Of a stretch of 64,000 nt of DNA, positions 55,993 to 64,000 are shown in pieces. The notes under the pieces are model-generated. The model saw only the letters and a list, made by a program, of their open reading frames with translations, had not been told where the DNA came from and did no database searches. The stretch covers positions 1,312,196 through 1,376,195 of the forward strand of contig NZ_FMAT01000001.1 in the NCBI RefSeq assembly GCF_900094805.1, in the 5' to 3' direction. The stretch's first letter is position 1; every line of letters begins with the position of its first letter. This DNA is from Arthrobacter sp. NIO-1057. Lineage in GTDB: Bacteria > Actinomycetota > Actinomycetes > Actinomycetales > Micrococcaceae. The translations under genes were made by a program, and so were the position numbers.

Positions 55993-56967
55993 ATGGATCG
56001 GCCACTGGATATTTCTGATTGCGCGCAGCTAGTGCAGGTGCGTCGAAACGGCATCACTGAGTCGCGGCACTACGGCATCGCCATAGTTCTGGGCACAGAC
56101 GGGTCTCCGCTCTTATCACTGGGCAACCCCGATGCTCTAGTTTTCCCTCGCTCTGCGGTGAAACCATTTCAAGCCATCGCCTCAATACGCTGTGGCGCTG
56201 TACTGGACGATGAACAGGTGGCTTTGGCCTGCGCCAGCCACGTTGGCACCTTCGCTCACCAAGACGTGGCCAGGCGAATGCTCGACTCGGTAGGACTAAG
56301 CTCATCTGACCTACAGTGCCCAGAATCGTGGCCGGTTGATTCAGCGACCCGAACTCAAATGACGCTTGAGAACCTGCCGAAGTCCACCTTGGCTTTTAAT
56401 TGTTCGGGAAAGCATGCAGGGTTCCTGCTGGCAGCGAAAGCCATGGGTGAGCGCACCTCAAACTATCTAGATCCAGAACACCCGGTTCAAAAGATGGCGA
56501 GTCAAGTCCTCGAAGAATATTGTGGTCCGCTTCCGTTCACCGGTGTTGATGGTTGTGGTGCGCCAGCGGTTCAGATGTCGTTGATGAGTCTTGCTCACGG
56601 ATTCCAGCAGTTGATCATTTCTCAAGAGCCAGCAGCACAGCGAGTCGTCTGCGCAATGCGACTACACCCTTGGGCGGTTCGCGGACAGGGACATCCCAAT
56701 ACCGAAGTCATCAAACAAACCGGTGCTATCGCCAAGCTTGGCGCTGAAGGCGTGCTTGTCATGGCCGCTCCCAACTCGGTAACAGTGGCCATCAAGATGC
56801 TCGACGGATCTTCGCGCGGAACCGATCTTCTAGCACTATCCTTATTGCATAAATTTTCAGCCATCAATGACGCTGACTATTTTGATTTACGCCAGCAGTC
56901 TCAACCTCAGGGAACGAGCATTGGGGCACGCGCGGCTGAACTACAGTTGACTGGGATAGATTTCTGA
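55993..56967 (+). CDS. Asparaginase
   Basis: Rhizobial-type L-asparaginase family protein, 324 residues, which hydrolyses asparagine to aspartate and ammonia. Diagnostic stretches are LVQVRRNGITESRHYG, GNPDALVFPRSAVKPFQA (about 48-65), NCSGKHAGFLLA and CGAPAVQMSL. It is divergent from purD, 136 bp away. Assignment is from family pattern; kinetics unknown. Confidence 0.85.
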   Translation: MDRPLDISDCAQLVQVRRNGITESRHYGIAIVLGTDGSPLLSLGNPDALVFPRSAVKPFQAIASIRCGAVLDDEQVALACASHVGTFAHQDVARRMLDSVGLSSSDLQCPESWPVDSATRTQMTLENLPKSTLAFNCSGKHAGFLLAAKAMGERTSNYLDPEHPVQKMASQVLEEYCGPLPFTGVDGCGAPAVQMSLMSLAHGFQQLIISQEPAAQRVVCAMRLHPWAVRGQGHPNTEVIKQTGAIAKLGAEGVLVMAAPNSVTVAIKMLDGSSRGTDLLALSLLHKFSAINDADYFDLRQQSQPQGTSIGARAAELQLTGIDF

Positions 56968-57048
56968 ATCTTATAGGTCGGCTTCCAAACACGATTTCAG
57001 TCGAATATGACAGTTTTATGTCATCGAAAGAAAGAGATACATCACCGA

Positions 57049-57429
57049 ATGGCAATCAAGCGACGCGTCGATGAAACCAGTGGGCGTGCAGCGGTGCGCG
57101 AGTGGGCTGGAACCACGCAAGGACAAGGAAAAATAGCTCGTCCCGTCATGGCGATGGCAGTTCGCTACTTGCTGGAGGAATTAGCTTCTCATGCCGAAGG
57201 TAATTCGGTTGAAGTTCGTGTCCCTCCCTTTGGTGTGACTCAGTGCATAGCTGGGCCACGACATACCCGCGGCACCCCACCAAATGTGGTCGAAATGCCT
57301 GCTGAACTCTGGCTTTCGCTAGCTACAGGGCGAACCTCGTGGCCCGAAGCATTACAAACTGGGCAATTGCATGCCTCCGGACTTAGGGCAGACTTGTCCG
57401 CGCACCTACCACTTATTGAGTACCCTTAA
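57049..57429 (+). CDS. Sterol-carrier (SCP-2-like) family protein
   Basis: A 126-residue protein from ATG 57049 (MAIKRRVDETSGRAAVREW). The C-terminal half (VRYLLEELASHAEGNSVEVRVPPFGVTQCIAGPRHTRG...PEALQTGQLHASG) resembles the SCP-2-like family found directly before purF in many actinobacteria. An ATG at 57007 is possible but less well spaced. Ligand unknown. It precedes a small membrane protein gene by only a few bases. Confidence 0.78.
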   Translation: MAIKRRVDETSGRAAVREWAGTTQGQGKIARPVMAMAVRYLLEELASHAEGNSVEVRVPPFGVTQCIAGPRHTRGTPPNVVEMPAELWLSLATGRTSWPEALQTGQLHASGLRADLSAHLPLIEYP

Positions 57430-57434
57430 GGGTA
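57421..57434. repeat. 14-bp palindrome at a stop-start junction
   Basis: Perfect palindrome TACCCTTAAGGGTA covering the stop of the SCP-2-like gene and the first base of the next start. Function unknown. Confidence 0.7.
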
Positions 57435-57760
57435 TGGAGCAACACCCCGCTACCCCGACATCTGCAGATCAAAGTGTCGAAGTGCAAATTCACTCGGCAC
57501 CCAAGTTTTGGCCATTCATTTTGACCTTCGCCGTACTCGGCGCACTGATTGGATTGGTCATTGGTTTACTTGGCGAACCCTCGCAGGAGTACACCCGTGC
57601 ATCAGCTTCCGGATTCTTTGCAATGTTCGGTGCTGGACTAGGGGTGGGTATCGGCGCGTTGGTGTTCGTGATCATCGATCGCTTCACCTCACGTAAATCC
57701 ACCAAACATCTGGCAGTTCCTCTGGCCGAGGATACTGACTCCAGCGGACAACAAGGCTAG
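57434..57760 (+). CDS. Small two-helix membrane protein
   Basis: A 108-residue protein from ATG 57434. Two hydrophobic segments (about 28-48 and 60-82), a KFWPF entry, and a short charged tail. No family recognised with confidence. The ATG comes immediately after a palindrome with AAGGG only a base away, so translation may depend on the upstream gene. It lies between the SCP-2-like gene and purF. Confidence 0.65.
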   Translation: MEQHPATPTSADQSVEVQIHSAPKFWPFILTFAVLGALIGLVIGLLGEPSQEYTRASASGFFAMFGAGLGVGIGALVFVIIDRFTSRKSTKHLAVPLAEDTDSSGQQG

Positions 57761-57787
57761 GCAGCTTTTCCCTTCCCCTGAAAAGCG

Positions 57788-57809
57788 GGCGGCCGCGCAC
57801 CTGGCCGCC
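57788..57809 (+). terminator. Possible hairpin before purF
   Basis: A perfect 7-bp G/C-rich stem (57788-57794 with 57803-57809) 28 bp after the membrane protein gene. No T-run. Could be a terminator or a leader structure for purF. Confidence 0.35.
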
Positions 57810-57864
57810 ACCACCACACAAACGGTCGGTGTCGACCAATCCAGAACATGAGAGAATAACTGAC

Positions 57865-59388
57865 ATGGCGCGTGGCGACGGACTCTTAAATCACGACCTG
57901 CTTCCAGGCGAGAAGGGGCCGCAGGATGAATGCGGCGTTTTCGGCGTTTGGGCTCCTGGCGAAGAGGTTGCAAAACTCACCTATTACGGACTCTACGCAC
58001 TTCAGCACCGCGGACAGGAATCAGCTGGTATCGCTACCAGCGATGGCGCCCGCATCAATGTCTACAAGGACATGGGCCTGGTCTCTCAGGTATTCGATGA
58101 GAACACCCTGAACTCCATGCACGGACAGTTGGCTGTTGGCCACTGCCGTTACTCCACCACTGGTGCCAGCCACTGGGCCAACGCGCAGCCAACCTTGGGT
58201 CCAACCCAGACCGGCACCGTCGCCCTGGCACACAACGGTAACCTCACCAACTCCGCTGACCTGGCCGACATGGTCGCATCTAAGCAACAGGCCGAAGGTG
58301 GCAAGGTCCGAGGCGAAATTGCTCAGGGCAACACCACCGACACCGCCTTGGTCACCGCACTGCTGGCCGGTGTTGAAGGCCAGTCGTTGGAAGAGACCGC
58401 CATGGAACTGCTTCCAAAGATCCAGGGCGCTTTCTGCTTCGTGTTCATGAATGAAGACACCCTCTATGCTGCACGCGATCCACACGGCGTTCGCCCTCTG
58501 GTGCTGGGCCGTTTGAACCGTGGCTGGGTTGTTGCCTCCGAGCAGCCTGCACTAGCTACCGTGGGCGCATCGTTTATTCGTGAAATCGAGCCAGGCGAAA
58601 TGATCGCCATCGATGAAAACGGCGTTCGCTCCACTCACTTTGCAGAATCAACCCCTAAGGGTTGTGTCTTCGAGTATGTTTACCTCGCTCGTCCGGATGC
58701 TGCCATCGCTGGCCGTTCGGTTTACGAATCCCGTGTGGAGATGGGCCGCCAGCTGGCCCGCGAGAATATCGCGGAAGCTGACATTGTCATCCCGGTGCCA
58801 GAATCCGGCACCCCAGCAGCCATCGGCTACGCCGAAGAATCCGGCATTCCGTTCACCCATGGTTTTGTGAAGAACGCCTATGTGGGTCGTACCTTCATTC
58901 AGCCATCACAGACGCTGCGCCAGCTGGGTATCAAGCTCAAGCTCAACGCCCTGGAAACGGTGTTGCGCGGCAAGCGTGTTGTCGTAGTAGATGACTCCAT
59001 CGTGCGCGGTAATACCCAGCGCGCCGTAGTGCGCATGTTGCGTGAAGCCGGTGCGGCCGAGGTCCACGTGAAGATCTCCTCCCCACCGGTGAAGTGGCCA
59101 TGCTTCTACGGCATCGACTTCGCCTCGCGCGCCGAGCTGATCGCCAACGGTGCCGCAGTGGATGAGATTGCCACCTCCATTGGTGCAGACTCCCTGGCCT
59201 ACATCTCCGAAGACGGCATGATTGAAGCCACCCGTCAGCCACGCGAACGCCTGTGCACCGCGTGCTTCACCGGTGACTACCCGATCGCACTGCCTAATGA
59301 GGAACGTCGCGGCAAGAACCTGCTGGAGCGTAGCAACCAGCCAGGTTGCGAGCCCGGTCCAGATTCCGAATTCGAAAACGTCAGCTAA
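57865..59388 (+). CDS. purF: Amidophosphoribosyltransferase
   Basis: First committed enzyme of purine synthesis, forming phosphoribosylamine. I start at ATG 57865; an upstream ATG at 57829 adds 12 residues. The glutaminase catalytic cysteine lies in DECGVFGVW after a propeptide. Cysteines of the Fe-S form of the enzyme are seen at GCVFEYVY, WPCFYGIDF and CTACF (two). The PRPP-binding loop is VVVDDSIVRGNTQR. purM follows on the same strand. Confidence 0.96.
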   Translation: MARGDGLLNHDLLPGEKGPQDECGVFGVWAPGEEVAKLTYYGLYALQHRGQESAGIATSDGARINVYKDMGLVSQVFDENTLNSMHGQLAVGHCRYSTTGASHWANAQPTLGPTQTGTVALAHNGNLTNSADLADMVASKQQAEGGKVRGEIAQGNTTDTALVTALLAGVEGQSLEETAMELLPKIQGAFCFVFMNEDTLYAARDPHGVRPLVLGRLNRGWVVASEQPALATVGASFIREIEPGEMIAIDENGVRSTHFAESTPKGCVFEYVYLARPDAAIAGRSVYESRVEMGRQLARENIAEADIVIPVPESGTPAAIGYAEESGIPFTHGFVKNAYVGRTFIQPSQTLRQLGIKLKLNALETVLRGKRVVVVDDSIVRGNTQRAVVRMLREAGAAEVHVKISSPPVKWPCFYGIDFASRAELIANGAAVDEIATSIGADSLAYISEDGMIEATRQPRERLCTACFTGDYPIALPNEERRGKNLLERSNQPGCEPGPDSEFENVS

Positions 59389-59423
59389 ACCGACCCTCCA
59401 CCCCACTTACCTCGTTGCAAGCG

Positions 59424-59441
59424 GCACCGGAGAACCGGTGC
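59424..59441 (+). repeat. Hairpin between purF and purM
   Basis: Perfect 7-bp arms (GCACCGG and CCGGTGC) around an AGAA loop in the 79-bp intergenic gap. May be an RNA processing or stability element within the unit. Confidence 0.4.
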
Positions 59442-59467
59442 TCACGACAGAAAAGGAACCCTCTGCC

Positions 59468-60607
59468 ATGAGCGGCAATGATCAGCCAACTTCCATCACT
59501 TATGCCGGTGCCGGCGTTGACGTTGAGGCCGGTGACCGTGCCGTTGAATTGATGAAGGGCGCGATCAAGGCCACGCATACTTCGGGCGTCGTCGGTGGCG
59601 TTGGCGGTTTCGCCGGGCTTTTTGATGTCTCCTTCCTGACCGGTTACAAGAAGCCGTACTTGGCCACCTCCACCGACGGTGTGGGCACCAAGGTAGCTAT
59701 CGCCCAGAAGCTTGATATCCACGACACCATCGGCCAGGACCTGGTCGGCATGGTGGTTGATGACATCGTCGTAGTGGGTGCCAAGCCACTGTTCATGACC
59801 GACTACATCGCCACCGGCAAGGTTGTCCCTGAGCGTATCGCGGACATCGTGCGCGGTATCGCCGAGGGTTGCAAGCTCGCTGGCACCGCACTGGTCGGCG
59901 GCGAGACCGCTGAGCACCCAGGCCTGTTGGCGGAAGACGAATACGATGTTGCCGGTGCTGCCACCGGTGTCATCGAGGCAGATCAGCTGCTGGGCCCAGA
60001 ACGCGTCAAGGCTGGCGATGTCGTGATCGGCATGGCTTCCTCGGGCATTCACTCCAACGGTTACTCGCTGGTGCGTCGCGTGATTGCTCACGCCAAGTGG
60101 GAACTGGACCGCGAGGTTGCTGAGTTCGGCAAGACTTTGGGCGAGGAACTCTTGGTTCCGACCCGCATTTATACCAGCGCTTGCTTGGATCTGATTGATG
60201 ATCTGAATGACGGCGGGAACTTCGGTGTGCACGGCTTCAGCCACGTCACCGGTGGTGGCTTGGCCGCCAACCTGGCTCGAGTGTTGCCACAGGGATTGAT
60301 GGCTCGCGTGGATCGTTCCACTTGGGCACTGCCTGCAGTATTCTCCACCATCGCGCAGTTGGGCAATGTTCCACAGCCAGACCTTGAGCGCACCTTGAAC
60401 CTCGGTGTTGGCATGGTAGCCATCGTTGATCAGGAAGTTGCTGATCGTGCTGTGCAGCTACTGAACAAGGCTGGCATGGGCGCTTGGGTCATGGGTCAGG
60501 TTGAGAGCCTGGATCCATCGGCTTCCGAGGCTGGTCTGGACTTCGTTCAGGGCGCCAAGGGCGTGGACGGTGGCGCTGTGCTGCTGACCGGAGCTTACGC
60601 CAAGTAG
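59468..60607 (+). CDS. purM: Phosphoribosylformylglycinamidine cyclo-ligase
   Basis: AIR synthetase of purine synthesis, 379 residues from ATG 59468 (after AAAAGGAA). Motifs: YAGAGVDVEAGDRAVELMK near the start, VGGVGGFAGLF, STDGVGTKVAIA, and GMASSGIHSNGYSLVR. The reading frame extends upstream into purF, but only this start has a ribosome site. It is followed by a strong terminator. Confidence 0.95.
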   Translation: MSGNDQPTSITYAGAGVDVEAGDRAVELMKGAIKATHTSGVVGGVGGFAGLFDVSFLTGYKKPYLATSTDGVGTKVAIAQKLDIHDTIGQDLVGMVVDDIVVVGAKPLFMTDYIATGKVVPERIADIVRGIAEGCKLAGTALVGGETAEHPGLLAEDEYDVAGAATGVIEADQLLGPERVKAGDVVIGMASSGIHSNGYSLVRRVIAHAKWELDREVAEFGKTLGEELLVPTRIYTSACLDLIDDLNDGGNFGVHGFSHVTGGGLAANLARVLPQGLMARVDRSTWALPAVFSTIAQLGNVPQPDLERTLNLGVGMVAIVDQEVADRAVQLLNKAGMGAWVMGQVESLDPSASEAGLDFVQGAKGVDGGAVLLTGAYAK

Positions 60608-60627
60608 TCACCGCACCTGCAGATATC

Positions 60628-60671
60628 ACAACTGCGTCGCACCGAGCCTCGGTGCGACGCAGTTGTCATTT
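60628..60671 (+). terminator. Terminator after purM
   Basis: A perfect 18-bp stem (60628-60645 with 60649-60666) followed by CATTT. Confidence 0.85.
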
Positions 60672-60717
60672 AATTAGCACAATCCTTGCGTTGTTGATGA
60701 TCAGGTATGAATGAACC

Positions 60718-60990
60718 ATGAGCTTTTCCAAAAAGACGATTCAGCTCTACCTAGGGCTTGTGCTGATCTGCGCCGGCGGCCTTGGAAGCGTTGTCATGCT
60801 TCTACAGCCATGGCGTAGTTGCCCAGGAATTGATGATAGCTCTGCAGGGTGCCCAGCAACTTCTCGTGACAGCACACTGTTAGGTTTTGCTCTGGCCGTT
60901 TTTGTTGCTGGAATTGTGCTTCTCACGGTTTCATCTAGACCAGTCAAGGTCTCCTCAGATGAGATAGGTCCGTTCGGGAAGCTGGACTAG
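60718..60990 (+). CDS. Small two-helix membrane protein
   Basis: A 90-residue protein: hydrophobic helix near 10-28, an extracytoplasmic loop with two cysteines (CPGIDDSSAGCP) that could pair, and a second helix near 52-70. No family recognised. It follows purM and is convergent with the sirtuin gene. Coding is supported by the clean membrane-protein pattern; no strong ribosome site is visible. Confidence 0.6.
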   Translation: MSFSKKTIQLYLGLVLICAGGLGSVVMLLQPWRSCPGIDDSSAGCPATSRDSTLLGFALAVFVAGIVLLTVSSRPVKVSSDEIGPFGKLD

Positions 60991-61026
60991 TTCTCGGCTA
61001 AGCAACATGGTCGCACACCAATGGCT

Positions 61027-61947
61027 CTAGTCCAGTTGACTCAGCGCGGTCTCCAACGGAACTCGCCAGCGCCAGGTAGCTTTTTGCTCGCCCCTCACGT
61101 GACCATTGGTGATCAGGGCAACCGGCAATTCACGCTTAACGAAGTTCAGCAGGACTTTATAGCCGCTCATGACAGCCAAGGATGATCCAAGGACTAGCAG
61201 TGCCTTCGACTCGGCTTCGAGCACAGCCATGAGCTCTTTACGCTCCGCTGGAACGCTTTCCCCGAAGTACACCACGTCGGGTTTCAGCGCGTAGGAACCA
61301 CAGTTCAAGCAACGAACCATCACGAACTGGTCAATCAAGTGTTGTGGCAACTCCACGTCACCATCCGGGTTCACCGCTGAAGGATCAATTTCGACCGCTT
61401 CAAGATAACCCTTATTAGCTGCTTCAAGGCGGATGTCGAAGTCGCGACGGTCTTCACTGTAACCACAGTTCAGACAGCGAACAGTAGATAGATCCCCATG
61501 AACTGGGATAACCTGCTTCGACCCCGCCTGCTGATGTAGACCATCGACATTCTGCGTGATGATCCCGGTGATCTTGCCTTCTTGCTCCCACTGCACCAGG
61601 CGTCGATGAATCTGGTTAGGCTCAGCTTTATCCATGTGGCGCCAGCCAACGTAGCCACGAGCCCAGTAGCGCTGGCGCGCCTCAGGTCGGTAGCGGAATT
61701 CTTGGTAGGTCATGGGACGGTGGCGTTGCAAGGAACCGTTGGGTCCTCGGTAGTCCGGGATTCCGGAGTCCGTAGAGACGCCGGCACCGGTGACCACCAG
61801 TACATCGCCCGCATCAAGTAGTTGTTGCACCCCAGCACGTGCTTCGTCCTCTGGCGAAGCCGGAGCTTGTTGCTCCACGATGCGTTGCATTGAGCGAATC
61901 GCCGAGTGATGCGCCATCTGGATGGCTAACTCTTCTTTGCTACTCAC
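61027..61947 (-). CDS. Sir2 family NAD-dependent protein deacetylase
   Basis: Sirtuin of 306 residues from GTG 61947, which follows GAGGTGGAAC; an ATG at 61986 lacks a site. NAD-binding GAGVSTDSGIPDYRGP, TQNVDGLHQQAG, and catalytic His in VIPVHGDL are present. The zinc site is CLNCG (twice: near 159 and 215), and FGESVP follows. It removes acyl groups from lysines. An acetyl-CoA synthetase in this window is a plausible but unproven target. Confidence 0.92.
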   Translation of the reverse strand: MSSKEELAIQMAHHSAIRSMQRIVEQQAPASPEDEARAGVQQLLDAGDVLVVTGAGVSTDSGIPDYRGPNGSLQRHRPMTYQEFRYRPEARQRYWARGYVGWRHMDKAEPNQIHRRLVQWEQEGKITGIITQNVDGLHQQAGSKQVIPVHGDLSTVRCLNCGYSEDRRDFDIRLEAANKGYLEAVEIDPSAVNPDGDVELPQHLIDQFVMVRCLNCGSYALKPDVVYFGESVPAERKELMAVLEAESKALLVLGSSLAVMSGYKVLLNFVKRELPVALITNGHVRGEQKATWRWRVPLETALSQLD

Positions 61948-61980
61948 GTTCCACCTCATGCTTGTTGGACACGACAAAGG

Positions 61981-62019
61981 CCGCAACGACTAAAAGCTAA
62001 TTTAGCTTAGTCGTTGCGG
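61981..62019 (-). terminator. Terminator of the DUF3073 gene
   Basis: Arms 61981-61993 and 62007-62019 pair perfectly around an inner AAGCTAA/TTTAGC-type stem. On the minus strand the tail begins CCTTTGTC. It lies between the DUF3073 gene and the sirtuin gene. Confidence 0.75.
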
Positions 62020-62108
62020 CATGTCGCAAAATGTACTGAAGAGCTGTACCACTTCGTTACCTAGGTGTGGCACTCCGAGCCAAAAACTCCCGGCCTCAGA
62101 AAAGGAAA

Positions 62109-62327
62109 TTAATCCTCGTCGTCGTCTCGCGAGTACTTCTTAGTCAGCTCGTCGTATTCCGAATATTCTTCGTCATACGATGAATCATTACGCTCGGTGT
62201 TCTGAGCATGATGTTCGGACCGAACGCCCAACTCGCGTTCGAGTGCCGAAAGGTCGGTAGACGGCGAGTAGTACTTAATGTCTCGCGCCTGACGCTGTGC
62301 TTTAGCCTTTTGACGGCCGCGCCCCAT
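62109..62327 (-). CDS. DUF3073 family protein
   Basis: A 72-residue protein from ATG 62327 (MGRGRQKAKAQRQARDIKYYSP), preceded by GAGGGGGT. The basic N-terminus is followed by a highly acidic tail rich in Asp/Glu/Tyr. This pattern is DUF3073, encoded near purF-purM in actinobacteria (recalled). Function unknown; the charge layout suggests nucleic-acid or protein binding. Confidence 0.85.
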   Translation of the reverse strand: MGRGRQKAKAQRQARDIKYYSPSTDLSALERELGVRSEHHAQNTERNDSSYDEEYSEYDELTKKYSRDDDED

Positions 62328-62500
62328 GGCGTGACCCCCTCTTTTCAGTAGAGTCGGGAGGTGGTCCATCTAATTAGATGAAGGCCCCCGAATATGTGAT
62401 CAGTTCTTTCGTAATTAAAGGTTAACATGATTCACCGGCGAGCGCTGAACGCAACACCCGCCGATACCGCTAGACTGTCAATTAGTCCAACGACTATGTA

Positions 62501-63217
62501 TTGAGCTGGCTAAAAAATGAACGCCCCGACTCTGAAGGAGCTCAGCAGGTGGTGGAAGAAAATCTGCCCGAGCCGCAGGCGGCTTTACCGCCGTTGCAGC
62601 CCGAACCAGAAAAGCCCAAGCGGCGTGGAGGCCAATGGGCCTTATTGATCATTGCTGTCTTGGCACTGGCCGCCGCCGTGGTCTTCGTGGTGTTGCGCAT
62701 CATAGATCCCCCGGCTTCGCCCGTTGCGAACAACGTTGAACGCAACGAAAACCCCGGGCTGGATGGGATTATTGCCACCGAAATGCCCCCTGCTCAGTTG
62801 CAGCTGGGTGATTGCCTGCGCGGCTTTACTTCGCCTCTAGATACCCAGACTGTGGTCACCTGCGACTCGGCACATAACGCTCAGATGATCGGTTCTTTTG
62901 AAGTTTCGGGTACTAATTACCCTGGCGCTAGCGAACTGCTGACCCAGTCAGAAGACCTATGCAAGTCAGTCTCCTTGGACCCGAGCGCGGGGTTGGATTC
63001 CACTTGGACTTACCATTTCTCACGCCCTTCAGAGAGCACCTGGGGACAGGGTGACCGTGCTGTTTCTTGCTTCTTGAGCCTGTCTGAGGGAAATGTTCGT
63101 ACGTCACTTTTGCCTGCAGATGCGTCAGATGACGCATCAAATGACGATGCTACGAAATCTAAAGATGAGACTTCTGATGAAGAAAGTTCAAAGGCCGAGG
63201 AAACAACCGAGAGCTAA
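62501..63217 (+). CDS. Septum-formation family membrane protein
   Basis: A 238-residue protein with a Pro/Glu-rich N-terminus, one transmembrane helix (about 45-67), and an extracytoplasmic domain with four cysteines (GDCLRGF, VTCDSAHNAQMIGSF, LCKSV, VSCFLSL) that resembles the Septum_form (PF13845) domain. The tail is Asp/Ser/Glu/Lys-rich. It starts with TTG at 62501 without a strong ribosome site. It is divergent from the DUF3073 gene. Role inferred from domain only. Confidence 0.75.
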   Translation: MSWLKNERPDSEGAQQVVEENLPEPQAALPPLQPEPEKPKRRGGQWALLIIAVLALAAAVVFVVLRIIDPPASPVANNVERNENPGLDGIIATEMPPAQLQLGDCLRGFTSPLDTQTVVTCDSAHNAQMIGSFEVSGTNYPGASELLTQSEDLCKSVSLDPSAGLDSTWTYHFSRPSESTWGQGDRAVSCFLSLSEGNVRTSLLPADASDDASNDDATKSKDETSDEESSKAEETTES

Positions 63218-63235
63218 TTAGGTCTCACTATAGGA

Positions 63236-63275
63236 AAAGGAGGGCATGAACAGGTTTCTGTTCATGCCCTCCTTT
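63236..63275. terminator. Bidirectional terminator before clpB
   Basis: A perfect 18-bp stem (63236-63253 with 63258-63275) with a GTTT loop between convergent genes, 7 bp from the clpB stop. Confidence 0.85.
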
Positions 63276-63282
63276 CGCGTAA

Positions 63283-64000
63283 CTAGCCCTTCCTTTGAAC
63301 CTTCAGCTGGTCGCCGAGTTCATCCAGCGAGACTTGAACGGTATCCCCGTCCTGTACCGCGCCGGCAAGGATCTCCTTGGCCAGCCGGTCTCCGATCTCG
63401 CGCTGCACAAGACGACGCAGCGGTCGAGCACCGTAGGCTGGGTCGTAGCCGGTCAGAGCCAGCCATTCACTGGCGGCCTGATCCACGTCCAGGGTCAGCC
63501 GTCGTTCTGCCAGGCGTTCGGAGAGAAAATCGATCTGAAGCTTGACGATGTTGCCCAGCTCCTCAATGCTCAACGGATCAAAGAGGATCACCTCGTCCAG
63601 ACGATTCAAGAATTCCGGTTTGAATGACGCATTGACGACATTCATCACCGAACTCTTCTTAGCATCGTCGTCCAGCGTTGGATCCACCAAGAACTGCGAG
63701 CCCAGGTTCGAGGTGAGGATCAGGATTGTGTTCCTGAAGTCCACCGTGCGACCTTGACCGTCGGTGAGGCGTCCATCATCGAGCACCTGTAGCAAGATGT
63801 CGAAGACCTCTGGATGAGCCTTTTCGACCTCGTCGAGCAAGATCACCGAGTATGGGCGACGACGCACGGCCTCGGTGAGCTGTCCGCCCTCTTCATATCC
63901 GACGTATCCCGGAGGGGCACCGACCAGTCGAGAGACCGCGTGCTTCTCGGAGTATTCCGACATGTCGATACGCACCATGGCCCGGGGGTCATCAAACAAG
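63283..64000 (-). CDS. clpB: ClpB disaggregase, C-terminal part (5' end beyond window)
   Basis: The last 239 residues of a ClpB-type AAA+ chaperone. Second nucleotide-binding domain segments seen: [26 protein letters not shown], Walker [15 protein letters not shown], and the sensor region LTSNLGSQF, then the small C-terminal domain to the stop. ClpB with DnaK rescues aggregated proteins. It lacks a Clp protease loop in the visible part, but the middle domain is outside the window. The gene continues past the right edge. Confidence 0.93.
   Translation of the reverse strand, partial: LFDDPRAMVRIDMSEYSEKHAVSRLVGAPPGYVGYEEGGQLTEAVRRRPYSVILLDEVEKAHPEVFDILLQVLDDGRLTDGQGRTVDFRNTILILTSNLGSQFLVDPTLDDDAKKSSVMNVVNASFKPEFLNRLDEVILFDPLSIEELGNIVKLQIDFLSERLAERRLTLDVDQAASEWLALTGYDPAYGARPLRRLVQREIGDRLAKEILAGAVQDGDTVQVSLDELGDQLKVQRKG

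Noticed and set aside
59381-60244. 287-codon open frame on the minus strand across purM
   Set aside because: Antisense to a well-supported purine gene; no homology or start signal.

Overview
The window is chromosomal DNA from a Gram-positive actinobacterium, most likely of the Micrococcales and of an Arthrobacter/Glutamicibacter type. I judge this from gene content and order (Rex, BldC-like HTH next to bS22, DUF4229, DUF3073, DUF4244 pilin, MarP, PonA2-type PBP, Crp, AcuC), GTG/TTG starts and a moderately high G+C. This is inference; no rRNA or other species-level marker is present. The region is densely coded. No gene-free stretch exceeds 300 bases (the longest are about 255 and 236), and I see no rRNA, tRNA, insertion sequence, prophage or CRISPR array. 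It reads as core genome.

Layout. 1-4.7 kb: a truncated thiolase, then menaquinone genes menB-menE-menA on the plus strand, a DUF4229 gene and a PLDc_N membrane protein. 5.0-9.7 kb (minus): a system II cytochrome c maturation operon (histidine phosphatase, TlpA/ResA-like thioredoxin, CcdA, ResB, CcsB). 9.9-15.4 kb: a membrane protein, rex, a glutaredoxin-like gene, a HAD-IB phosphatase, the tiny bS22 gene, a BldC-like HTH gene, gdhA and an ArsR regulator. 15.4-21.8 kb: acuC, a TrkH/TrkA potassium system, proC, a TIM-barrel isomerase and ppx/gppA. 21.8-29.4 kb: topA, a methyltransferase gene overlapping an HTH regulator gene, and trhO flanked by two GNAT acetyltransferases.

29.5-36.5 kb: an MrfA-like DEAH helicase converges with a seven-gene Tad/Flp pilus operon (CpaE-like, TadA, TadB, TadC, Flp, two TadE-like proteins). 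36.6-49.8 kb: a family A polymerase-like gene, a NUDIX gene, nth, acs, aroQ, marP, crp, a second NUDIX gene, ridA, a DUF4177 gene, ponA2 and a metallophosphoesterase. 49.9-53.6 kb: a heterodimeric ABC exporter. 53.6-62.3 kb: a purine cluster (purC and purD on minus; purF and purM on plus) with asparaginase, an SCP-2-like gene, small membrane proteins, a sirtuin and DUF3073. 62.5-64 kb: a septum-formation-family membrane protein and the 3' end of clpB.

How the parts connect. Menaquinone synthesis, cytochrome c maturation and Rex together suggest an aerobic, menaquinone-based respiratory chain. Acs, AcuC, a Sir2 deacetylase and Crp could form an acetate-control set; CRP-like boxes lie in front of both acs and crp. 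The most unusual features are sequence departures inside recognisable machines: a CpaE homologue without P-loop lysines, a pilin-like protein without Glu5, a polymerase-like protein whose exonuclease acidic residues I cannot find, and an ABC pair with one degenerate ATP site. I did not find a clearly new multi-gene system. The best candidates for under-described biology are the helicase/pilus neighbourhood and the methyltransferase-HTH pair.
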